Assembly (NCBI GenBank): GCA_947044365.1
Contig: OX345641.1
Location: 3,137,460 to 3,201,459, forward strand
DNA: 64,000 nucleotides
From: Petrosia ficiformis
Taxonomy: Eukaryota > Porifera > Demospongiae > Haplosclerida > Petrosiidae
Direction of reading: 5' to 3'
The notes below the pieces were generated by a model. The model was not told where the DNA came from. It searched no databases and saw only the letters and a program-made list of their open reading frames with translations. The position numbers were made by a program, and so were the translations under genes. The first letter of the stretch is position 1, and each line of letters opens with the position of its first letter. Of this stretch, positions 34,401-41,664 are shown in pieces.

Positions 34401-36512
34401 GTATAGACATACATATTTATATACAATACCTTATGATGACAATTGGATCATTAGACTGCAATATTTCAAGTGGTACATCTTGATGGTCTTCTAACAAATG
34501 TATATTCACTGTTGTCATGTGACTGTCATGTGTAACTTGTTTGTTTCTAACATATTGTGAAACTGCTTGACAAATAGATGAATCTAATGTGAGAAAGAGA
34601 ATATGAAAGGAAGAAGAAAATAAACGAATAATTGAATGGAACTACATTGTTTAGTTTATTAACTAAACTATAACTAATGATTCCAGTGTTGTTTTAGTAT
34701 GACATTGCTGACAGGTTTTAGTTATAGCTTTAGTCAGGCTTAAAAAAAAGGGTTTTAGTTTTAGTTAACTAACTAAAAGTGCCCATTATTGGCCATTTCT
34801 CATTTTAGTTATCATAACAGAATTGTAATTTAGTTATAGTTTTCTTAACTAAAACACCAAATGCTTTACTAAAATGGGTTTTTGTTATACATGTAGATAT
34901 AGAACAACACTAATTAATAATCTACTAATAACTATAACTAACTAAAATGACAGAAAGAAGAATAGAATTAGAGAGAGAAAGAACAGAGAGCTGATGGATG
35001 AGTAGATTGGAAATTAGATGAGGTACATATATGTACTATGTAAGTCATACATTATATACTCCATACCAATAGTGACACTTGCAATATTTTCAACTCCTTC
35101 ATAACTAAAATCTCTTGTTTCTAAATATTCCTATAGTTATAAAATAACTGCATTACTCGTAAATACGCCGACAGCAGTCAGCATTGGTACATGTAGGTAT
35201 TGAGTATTGAGCAGTACTTCAATAAAATGGCCCAGAATACATATTTCTATTTCACTTATACACAAAATCATTGTTAAATACCTCTGCAAATTTCCTGTCC
35301 ATTCCCATAGCAACACATTGACACAATCCTGCATGTCTCTGTAATGTAGTCTCAGGAACAAAATGATGCTTGTTATAAGGACACTGTACCATTTGAGGCT
35401 GTAATATAAACATACAATACACAATGTATATCTTGTTACTATGTTGTTGATATGTTGTTGCTATGTTGTTGCTACGTTGTTGCTATGTTGTTGCTATGTT
35501 GTTGCTATGTTATATTTAAGATATTAAAAGCCTGGTTTATCGTTTCTTGGTTTCCTGGCATCATGACAGATCGGTGTTCCCACTAAGATTTTCCAATATA
35601 TAGAAATTTGTAATTACCATAGTCGCATCAATTAGAAAGGTGGATGGATTACTATAATTATAACTGTACTGATTTAATCACACTCTTTCTGGACTCAAGG
35701 ATCAATGAAAGTGACACTCAGGTCCTAGGATTGCAGATTTAATACTACAGGTGTCCCTGAGACAATTGGTCCTGGACTACCTGTCCACTTGGACAGCTAA
35801 TCTTACAAGTAGTTCTACCCTTGTTATTACATTCTATGCCCATTCTTGCCATTAGGTATTATTCATGACACCCATGGTCCTGACAGGAGATACATCATCT
35901 TAGGATCTCATGTCTCACAAATGTGTCATCCTAGACAAACATGTCTGGTGGACATCTCATCCAGGGGGACAGGTAATCTTCCAACACTCATTCTGGTTGA
36001 TTACACACAGCATATTATATAATTTCTGATATACACATGTGCGGGTCAGTATTTGGATCAGGGTGTACAGAATATATCATCTCGTAGTAAGGATAATTGG
36101 TACCATAACTCTTTCAAAGGCTAGTGGTAGGATAATACATGTAACATAATAATTCCATTGGATCAAATAGGATATACGTCACTGGACATGGGCGTGGTTT
36201 AATTAGACACAGATTTAACCCTAATGACAAGAGACCCTAAAATTGAGGTATGTGTCCTATGATTTTTAATGAGGTGGCAAATATCCTAGTTGACTTCATC
36301 TTCTAAAACTCTATATTTTGAATTACATATGTACGGTCTTTCCCGGCAAGCCTCACTTTCATTTGTAATTCTTCCCAGGTGGTATATCCTAACTTGTCAA
36401 CAAATTCTTGTAAGAAGCTTTCTTTCTCTTTGATATATTCTGACAGCTTGCACAACTCTCTCTGTTGCTCATGGAAAGAAGAAGGAACAGAAAAGTTGCC
36501 TTCATCAGCCAT
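17702..36512 (-). CDS. SNRNP48: U11/U12 snRNP 48-kDa protein (minor spliceosome)
   Basis: Ten exons, 491 aa: 36512-36357, 35398-35282, 35130-35067, 34583-34430, 32545-32357, 31590-31475, 30026-29944, 20364-20233, 19426-19333 and 18072-17702. The phases (0,0,1,2,2,1,0,0,1) all agree. Exon 1 has EFVDKLGYTTWEEL as in U11-48K. Exon 2 encodes the CHHC zinc finger C58-x5-H64-x9-H74-x3-C78, the module that contacts the U11-bound 5' splice site. Exon 8 has the family block RDYRRRRQSYRAKNVHITKK. The last exon is an RS-rich tail with KRKHKHKSKHKHHDKS. In known animals this protein acts in the nucleus in U12-type 5' splice-site recognition. Human is 339 aa; the excess lies in the middle and the RS tail. 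Weakest points are the exon 7 acceptor (30026 or 30036) and the exon 8 acceptor (20366 or 20364). The exon 7-8 intron is 9.6 kb. Confidence 0.88.
18440..19330. repeat. Simple-sequence and duplicated segment in SNRNP48 intron 9
   Basis: An imperfect direct duplication with tagaaacatagagacataaa and cacatacatataaacacata occurs at about 18842-18900 and 19050-19105. Palindromic acatgtacatgtatat tracts follow at 19220-19325. Confidence 0.6.
20461..21760. repeat. 71-bp minisatellite array
   Basis: About 12 copies of a unit with cacatacatgttcacatagt, atacatacatgtacatatag and acacacaaatatatattaac, at a period of 71-72 bp. The array is split by the hAT MITE at 21293-21638, so the array predates the insertion. 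A CA dinucleotide run precedes it at 20393-20432. Confidence 0.85.
21293..21638. mobile_element. hAT-type MITE with perfect 8-bp target duplication
   Basis: The 346-bp element has 16-bp perfect terminal inverted repeats TAGTGATGTGCGATAC. It is flanked by CATACATG at both sides (21285-21292 and 21639-21646). An 8-bp duplication and TAGTG-type ends are characteristic of the hAT superfamily. It interrupts the minisatellite and has no coding capacity. Related to 585-1224. Confidence 0.9.
21930..22400. repeat. CA-rich and acatgtac simple repeats
   Basis: Alternating (CA)n runs (longest about 22226-22265) with degenerate ~45-60 bp units of the type cacacaccacggtatatata, tcatacacgtacat. It lies in SNRNP48 intron 7. 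The apparent Cys/Val/Tyr frames are repeat artefacts. Confidence 0.8.
22556..22765 (+). repeat. Dispersed repeat family D2, copy 1
   Basis: Shares tcagtgtttttgataagc, ttaactctttgttaa, agatgtattccca and the end ttgcttcaaaac with 26628-26805. It is an interspersed repeat of unknown class. Confidence 0.6.
23060..23370. repeat. Degenerate acatgtac/tacagtatac repeats
   Basis: Several imperfect ~60-bp units containing tatgtatgtacagtatacaa and atacatgtacatgtagtcat. Non-coding. Confidence 0.6.
23688..24108. repeat. 91-bp tandem repeat, about 4.6 copies
   Basis: Unit with gggtgttttataactgatag, gtggtacattatacctatga, and tactgtactcctctaaatga, near-identical between copies. The only visible differences are a few substitutions in copy 4. 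High identity implies recent expansion. Confidence 0.9.
24478..24663 (-). ncRNA. U2 snRNA-like gene or pseudogene with altered branch-point-recognition segment
   Basis: The minus strand starts ATCGCTTCTGGCCTCTGGCT then AAGATCAAG, as U2 does, and is about 186 nt long (human U2 is 188). Stem IIa is formed by AAGGAC/GTCCTT. Flanking arms TTAATAGCT/AGCTATTAA pair perfectly although they differ from human. An Sm site AATTTTTGG follows. Stem III has AAGCTTGCTT, and stem IV CCTGGTATTGCAGTACCTC is conserved. The region that should read GTGTAGTATCTG is instead GTAAAAATAACTG, so the GUAGUA branch-point recognition motif is absent. It lies in the large SNRNP48 intron in the same orientation. It could be a diverged pseudogene or a structurally maintained variant; paired changes favour past function. 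Confidence 0.8.
25178..25318 (-). pseudogene. Isolated TMEM184-like exon
   Basis: After a good acceptor (ctgttcccctcag) the frame reads ILKFGAIKAIIFFTFWQALI then ISFLVKINVI and GFEDVANR. This resembles the TMEM184 / organic-solute-transporter-alpha segment KFL-x-VK-x-VVFFSFWQ. About 47 codons end at a weak donor (GTGCTG). I find no neighbouring exons, such as the usual following IICIEM-type helix. It is probably a captured or decayed gene fragment in the SNRNP48 intron rather than a working gene. Confidence 0.45.
25344..25667 (+). CDS. Unrecognised open frame
   Basis: About 107 codons without an ATG until the in-frame Met at 25449, so it would be an exon or a remnant rather than a whole gene. 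The sequence is hydrophilic and not repeat-derived, with PRPILHIPTFNRKDDMQREE and a possible helix MERLKQLHKDLISLPELPLV. It abuts the TMEM184-like exon on the other strand. No family recognised. Confidence 0.25.
   Translation: MKETCATNYLSTVSSRNEETPRPILHIPTFNRKDDMQREEDGLAQPNISSPESTLSDDTLMERLKQLHKDLISLPELPLVPDPSNALEVDILQHIHHIANWKCGRNY
26218..26435. repeat. About 75-bp tandem repeat, three copies
   Basis: Units begin catctctgatcaagtcaggatc and contain taactgattttatat. Copies start at about 26220, 26297 and 26371, with increasing divergence at the right end. Confidence 0.75.
26628..26805 (+). repeat. Dispersed repeat family D2, copy 2
   Basis: Same core blocks and orientation as 22556-22765. 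Confidence 0.6.
26956..27312. mobile_element. Family R1 copy with a nested palindromic insertion
   Basis: Starts gtctgttcacatttacgatgacctc and ends ctgaggccatggtgaaag. Between the usual ttccaaactgaag and gagcatttt blocks there is an extra hairpin, about 27195-27245, with ttggcactaaac / gtttggtgccaa arms. Confidence 0.65.
27780..28260. repeat. acatgtacatgtacatg-rich tract
   Basis: Many runs of the self-complementary hexamer ACATGT/GTACAT, including 27965-27992 and 28171-28196. It is expected to form hairpins. No gene. Confidence 0.75.
28321..28490. repeat. (TA)n tracts in an inverted arrangement
   Basis: Two long TA runs are flanked by gatatacatgtatatataat and its complement (tataatatacatgtatatc), making an imperfect palindrome of about 136 bp. 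Confidence 0.7.
28620..28805 (+). repeat. Dispersed repeat family D3, copy 1
   Basis: Shares ccaattaattgaccgagccc-like sequence, ttaactacgtatacaacgca and agtgacaagaa with 61110-61470 and, more weakly, 47405-47500. Confidence 0.6.
28826..28932. mobile_element. GC-rich foldback palindrome
   Basis: Perfect 31-bp arms (ataaaatgcgcgtgcggttt then ataacagaatt, and the complement) enclose a 45-bp GC-rich centre, which itself has gtaagccc/gggctta ends. It is far richer in GC and CpG than its surroundings. Confidence 0.8.
29447..29776. mobile_element. hAT-type MITE with perfect 8-bp target duplication
   Basis: Ends TAGTGCTGGGACTTGATAAT and the complement of TAGTGCTGGGAATTCG (11 bp identical). It is flanked by ATTATAAC on both sides (29439-29446 and 29777-29784). 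The interior is rich in tcgata palindromes. It encodes no protein. Confidence 0.88.
30170..30560. repeat. Imperfect palindromic region with GTG-CAA arms
   Basis: Contains inverted pairs such as gggcgg...tcaataaaggt / acctttattgaccgccc (30225-30307), and repeats of gtgtgcaataa and agtgatttaat. Probably a degraded foldback element in the SNRNP48 intron. Confidence 0.5.
30890..31450. repeat. About 105-bp degenerate minisatellite
   Basis: Repeated blocks gtgatagtcacatgcaatga, tggtgacatgtactgatagt and cacatgttctgaa recur about five times with indels. Non-coding. Confidence 0.7.
31780..32060. repeat. About 31-bp minisatellite
   Basis: Unit of the type taggttcattatacacatgt followed by acatgtacatg, about 8 copies with variable numbers of the ACATGT hexamer. 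Confidence 0.8.
32580..32775. repeat. Dispersed repeat family D1, copy 3 (inverted relative to copies 1-2)
   Basis: Has gtcctgctacccatatactt, gtttcaatttaccagacatt and gactgggtgtttccatacc, complementary to the blocks in 12060-12310. Confidence 0.6.
32968..34425. repeat. 1.45-kb (ATAC)n/(GTACATACAT)n satellite with internal 187-bp higher-order units
   Basis: Tetranucleotide ATAC arrays are interrupted by GTAC. At the right end a more complex unit containing acattgattacattcatac and acatagatacatacatagat recurs at about 33827, 34013 and 34200, a 186-187 bp period. The array lies in SNRNP48 intron 4. Long Met-Tyr-Val-Cys and Tyr-Ile-His-Thr frames on both strands are artefacts of the repeat. Confidence 0.92.
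34686..34915. mobile_element. hAT-like MITE (ttttagttaac family), copy 1
   Basis: Starts CAGTGTTGTTTTAGTATGAC and ends with gaacaacacta, with many internal tagttaactaact repeats. A second copy with ends tgttgttttagt / actaaaacaacacta is at 38375-38637. Clear target duplications are not visible. Confidence 0.55.
35436..35516. repeat. 11-bp tandem repeat (GTTGTTGCTAT)n
   Basis: About seven copies, including one variant gttgttgctac, inside SNRNP48 intron 1. Confidence 0.8.
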
Positions 36513-36619
36513 ATTGTCTGTCCTAATAAGTTCAAAGACGCGTGGGTGGGCTCATAAAACTATGAATAATGATATGTAATTAATACATTCTCAGGACAAA
36601 GCAGTCATTGCAGTGTATC
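36513..36619. promoter_or_regulatory. Compact bidirectional promoter between SNRNP48 and NKAIN
   Basis: Only 107 bp separate the two divergent start codons, so the core promoters and 5' UTRs overlap or are very short. The interval is ordinary AT-rich sequence. I see no clear TATA box, only short CG-containing sequence (agacgcgtgg) near the SNRNP48 side. Confidence 0.55.
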
Positions 36620-39600
36620 ATGGGGAATGCAACATGGAGAAACAAGCTCTTGTTAGCTCTCTATATCTTTGCCATTGCTAATCTGGTAAGTTTGTGTGAA
36701 TGAGAAAAGAAAAGACTATAGTACTGTTTAAATTATCAAGTTACTGCTGAAATAGCCACAATTATATAGATATGACTATTGTATATATTGTCACCATTAT
36801 AAATATTATTATGTATTGTATAACAGAAGTACTAAAGATGTCTTTATTAGATATTAAGCAATGAATTATTCTATAACTCAATAATTTATTTTGTGATAGA
36901 TATTATTATTATCATTAATTTGTATTCTGTCGATTATATATAGAACTTGAAATGCATATTACTTCTACATACTGTCTGCATAAAATGAATAGCTAATTTA
37001 ATAATCTTTATAATCGCATAAATTGATTTTTAAATCCATGTTTAATTATAGCAGTCCATAAATGGTCATAACATTCATATCAAGTGGGTGTCTTGTTTCT
37101 TAATTATCAATATTGCCAATGGACGGTTGTATTTCCACACACACACACTTCCCACACACAGCTGGTCAGCTTAGAGAGGATGGTATTTGATGTTTTAGGT
37201 CGTATGTGGATCACCCTGTTTATAAATGGACTTACAGCTTTCGCTACTCTCATTTGTATAGTTGGAACATTGTGTAAGAAAAAGGTTGCTATAATTGCTG
37301 TAAGTAGATTTAAATTATTTAATGTTTTGAAATACTGTGTCATAGAGTCATAATAAATGGCACTGGTATGTGATGCTATGTCTTGTATTAACATAAACAA
37401 CAATACAATTTACATGCAGTAATGTTACAAAAGGACACATATAATGCAGCTATAATATAAATGCAGTTGCACTCTCAGGTATGCATATGCAAGATCAAAT
37501 AAAGGGAGATCAAATAAAGGGAGGAAGACAGTTCAATGTCGGATCTACAGCAGGGCACCCCCTGCCAATGACACCATACGCCCTTCCTAAATCCCACACA
37601 AGCTAAATGCATTATATATACATAATATATATTAACATTAGAATTAGTTACTTACTGCCATAGTACTAGACAAAAGCTTTACAAGTGTCACTGAACTACT
37701 GAGACCTGAATTCAAATGGCAATTGTTAAGAAAAAGCAGGTTAAAACAGAATTATTGCACACATGGTAAAAATATGGCTTCTAAACAGTTACTCCAGTGC
37801 CCCAACGTGCTCAAAGTCTGGATCCGCCAATGAGAGAATTCAAAGTTATTTCTAATTATTATGTTTGCTTTGTGTATCATAAAATGTTAAACATTATTGA
37901 ACATGTCAAGAGTGCATTTCTCACACAGCTGGTATGTAATGTCATATTTCATACTGATCCTCTTATGGTCTAGTGCATGGCTAGATCAATCTTCAATGCC
38001 TTGTTCATTACTATTCACAATTGGATAATGTACATGTATAATACTTTTGTTGTATTGAACAGTTTCCTTTGTAGAAATATTGCATCTTAATGAAGTAGTA
38101 CACCAACATGACATCTTGTCACTCTGAATAGTTGATGAATGCACATATAACTTGTAAAGTCTTGTTCACTGCTAGTTACACACTATATGGTTTAGTAGTG
38201 CTAGTGTTCTTTTCTGAATAAGACAATTAATAATGATCACCTAATTCCAAGAAGTAAGACATGATGGTGAAGACTGACTTGGGCCCAGATCATAAGTTGA
38301 TCAGTAAACAAGATAATTATAATTGTGACAGTTAGCTATATAGCTGTATTTAAAAATCTTCATACGTTCATAGATAGTGGTGTTGTTTTAGTTAACTATA
38401 ACTATAACTGAAACCCCTTTTAGTAAGATATTGTGCCTATAAACTATAAACCACTATAGCTAATTAACTAAAATGAAAATTGGACAATAATGGACTAGTT
38501 AACTGAAACTAAAATCCTTTATTAAATCTGAAATTGTTTTAGTTAATTAACTATAACTAAAACTAAAACTGTTATAAACTAGACATACTATAACTAAACT
38601 AAAAGTGGTGATTATTGTCATACTAAAACAACACTAGTAGATATGTACTGCAGAATGAGAAGAAAATGTATTAACACACTAGTATAACTACTGTTAAATT
38701 ACATGTTTAATGTGTCTGTTAGTTTAGACTTCAATTAATGTGTTTCTGTATGTTAATAGGACTAAACACCCACCCATTCCACATTGTCACTGACTGCTCT
38801 TTGTTACTTTCTTTCAACAGTTTATAATCTGCTGTCTGATTACATTGATAGTCAATACAATAATAATACTTATCTATAATGATGTCGGAATTTTCTCTGA
38901 TGTGAGTTATATTGATTTTATTTGTAATCACGAACAAGATGATACAATGTATTAATAGCTAACCTTGGTTACCATAATTGGCTACTAAAGAGTATTCTTC
39001 ACAGGAATTATAGTTGATAAGAATTGTGACTAGTTAAGATATACATTCATAAATAATTAAGTTATGCCCACTGTGTACTACTTGCTCCCAATTATAAACA
39101 TGAAGACAGTTTCTGGACAGCAGACATTCTAGCACACTAGTATGTAGCTAGCAGAAATGCTACTACAATAATAGTTGCTAATGTATAGCATTAATGAAGA
39201 TATACTGCAATAGTTATAATAATATGTGTACACATTAGTGCACTACACATAAATAAGTATATATAAAAATGATTATTATGCTTACCATCTAAGATATGTC
39301 CTTTATTCAACTATGTTTACACTCAGAAACAAGCATTAAGTACAGACAAAAAACATGTAATACGTACTAAATTTTAATATATTCAAGTGATATTTCAGAA
39401 AACAAAACTGAGTGGTATATACCAGTCATTCAATCACTGGATAATGTAATATAACAATAACTATAATAATTATAATAGTCACTAATGAGTGACCATTAAT
39501 GACAATACGATAATTATGAATGTATATATAAGTACAGTATTCTATTACACACAGAAAGAACACTATCTATCATTCACAATGAGGAATAATTACTGGTGGA

Positions 39601-40956
39601 AGAACCATGGATATCTGTGTTACAATGTATGTTCCAATGGAGCTGCTGGTGGAGATGAAGATACCAATAGTAATGATGGGAGTGGTACACCTCTGATAGA
39701 TGGGACACTATCTGTGGATGAAGGATCTGCAGCTGTCAGTCTTCAACACTGCTTTGTGACTTTTGTAGTGAGTATAAAACAAACACATTCATACAAAATA
39801 ACTTTGACTGAGCTTATACCATTTTTTTCAGGAAATCGAAACGTTTCATGCATCTTTGAATATGCTACTCATAGTAAGTGTTTTGAATAAATGTGCATAT
39901 TTATTTGTTTAATATTTCATCCATCTTTCTTTATTTTTAGTTGATTACCATATTATTATCTTCATTTGTTTTGTGTATCAAAAAACAAGTTCCCAATGAT
40001 GATGATGAAAGCTGTAAGTCAAGAATGCACAACTTAACCATTTGCTTCATAACAAAGAAGAATAGTATTAATAATCATGCAATATAATATTATAAATTGT
40101 GGTATTAGAATGTAGGGCCTAACATAGGGTGCCTCAGCGGGATGGGCTGGTTGGGCCTGGTCCACTGGTACCACCTCAGTAAGCCTAAACATTTGATGGT
40201 GAGAGTATGATTTTCATAGTATTGTATTAGAATCAATCTTAGAGGACCTATGGGATCATGCCTCAGACCCCTCCAGATGGCTTGCTCTGGGTTTGGCCCG
40301 TTCAAATATCTTTTTTGATGAACTATACTCCAGCCTAAAGTCTAATCTAGACAAATGCCTTTTTATAAGTACATACTACATAGTTGAAAACATTTGTTCA
40401 CAATTCATGATGACCTCAAATTTAGGATGTGTTGACTTTATAAGTAATATAGTGTATAGTTTAATGTTATAAGGCTAATACATAATTATACTGTAACTCA
40501 ATAATCAAGAAGTGGATTTGAATACAAAAAAGAACAGAAGGATAATTGTATGACAATGGTGCAGGTGAAAAAACTGTTGGTCATTACAAACTAAAGTTAT
40601 AAACATTTTTCTGAGGACATGGTGAATGTGAATGACCATTACAATGATTAACTGATTTGATCATGAATTGCATAATTGGGCATGTTTGGTCAAATACCAT
40701 TCATATATGTGAATGTTTGCTCTGAGTTGTGCAGTAACTATCTGTCTTGATATGTCCTCACAAATGTATGACATCCATCTAACTAATGTGCACAATTTTA
40801 TTGATACTTTTTCCAGTCAGGTACTTAGGGATTGGTCGATATGGTGGAAATGCTCTCACAGACCCACAACGGCCTTCATTTTATAAATTATCAGATTCTT
40901 TTGATAATCTCGGCTCTCTTTCACTTTCAACTCACTCTAGTGAATCTACCAACTAA
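36620..40956 (+). CDS. NKAIN: Na+/K+-ATPase-interacting protein (NKAIN family)
   Basis: Seven exons, 250 aa: 36620-36685, 37162-37299, 38821-38901, 39555-39767, 39832-39873, 39941-40013 and 40817-40956. All have GT-AG borders and compatible phases (0,0,0,0,0,1). The match to the human NKAIN layout is residue-for-residue in the second and third helices. LVSLERMVFDVLG corresponds to LVAALERQIFDFLG. The exon 3 span FIICCLITLIV to NDVGIFSD replaces FIICFYLEVGGLSKD in register. Exon 4 has NNYWWKNHGYLC for SWWREHGPGC, then an extra Gly/Asp/Ser-rich loop longer than in vertebrates. Hydrophobic segments are at about 5-22, 35-58, 65-88 and 174-193. N3-A-T is a possible glycosylation site. The family is a four-pass membrane protein that binds the sodium-pump beta subunit in neural tissue of vertebrates and flies; the role here is unknown. 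Confidence 0.87.
37300..38374. other. NKAIN intron 2, left part
   Basis: No exon, RNA gene or clear repeat apart from a short direct repeat (gatcaaataaagggag twice, 37494-37524). Confidence 0.4.
38375..38637. mobile_element. hAT-like MITE (ttttagttaac family), copy 2
   Basis: Ends resemble those of 34686-34915, with abundant internal ttagttaactataactaaa. It sits in NKAIN intron 2. Confidence 0.55.
40391..40647. mobile_element. Family R1 copy with both termini
   Basis: Starts about gttcacaattcatgatgacctc and ends tttttctgaggacatggtga then atgtgaatgac. The two ends are near complements, supporting a TIR element. It lies in NKAIN intron 6. Confidence 0.7.
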
Positions 40957-41664
40957 ATGTTTGATGTGAACAGAACTGTGTGTGACTGCATGTCAGCCAT
41001 GTGTTTCTGTATAACTGTTATGTATGTATTCCAATTTATTTTTAAAAGAGACTTGATCTTAAGCTTTGCCAAAGTACTCAAGATATCTTAACACTCACAG
41101 TATAAATAATATATAATTAAATTTGATTGCATGCTTGCAGTACTAGTTACAACTTTCATTCATCAAATGAGTTCAAAAGTATTCTGTACTTGCTTTTACA
41201 GAAATGTCACATTCAACTATAGATTATACAAGTTGTAAAAGTTATGAAAATTACATATATTGATATTTCACATAATTATATACAGCTTTTGTAATGTATT
41301 CATGTGCAGTGTGGATACAGAATGTACGTCAGCTATTCCTTTTAATGAATTCACAATTGCAACACCTTGAAAACTGTTCTGCCACCCATTTAAACCTATA
41401 CACAAAAGTGTTAACATTTCTAACAATGAATCAGTTCAGTAACATAGCAACCCAATTAAAGAAAGGTGGTGTTTCACTTACACATGAATCAAGAACCATC
41501 AAATGTTCATTTATTAATTAAATTCAGTCATTGTTGGAAACATACCAGTTATTTTTTTGTGCAATTACAATGTATAGATCTGTCCCTCAACTCATGTATA
41601 TATATATACAAAAATGAATGACAACTACTAAATAGGAAAAGTTTAATGGTACACAACTCAATAT
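40957..41664. other. 3' flanks between NKAIN and the GH38-like gene
   Basis: Convergent 3' region. No supported coding sequence: the 75-codon frame at 41294 starts without context and resembles nothing I know. Confidence 0.4.

Noticed and set aside
32955..34426. Very long Met-Tyr-Val-Cys and Tyr-Ile-His-Thr open frames on both strands
   Set aside because: They are translations of (ATAC)n and GTACAT repeats, open in several frames at once, with no domain content.
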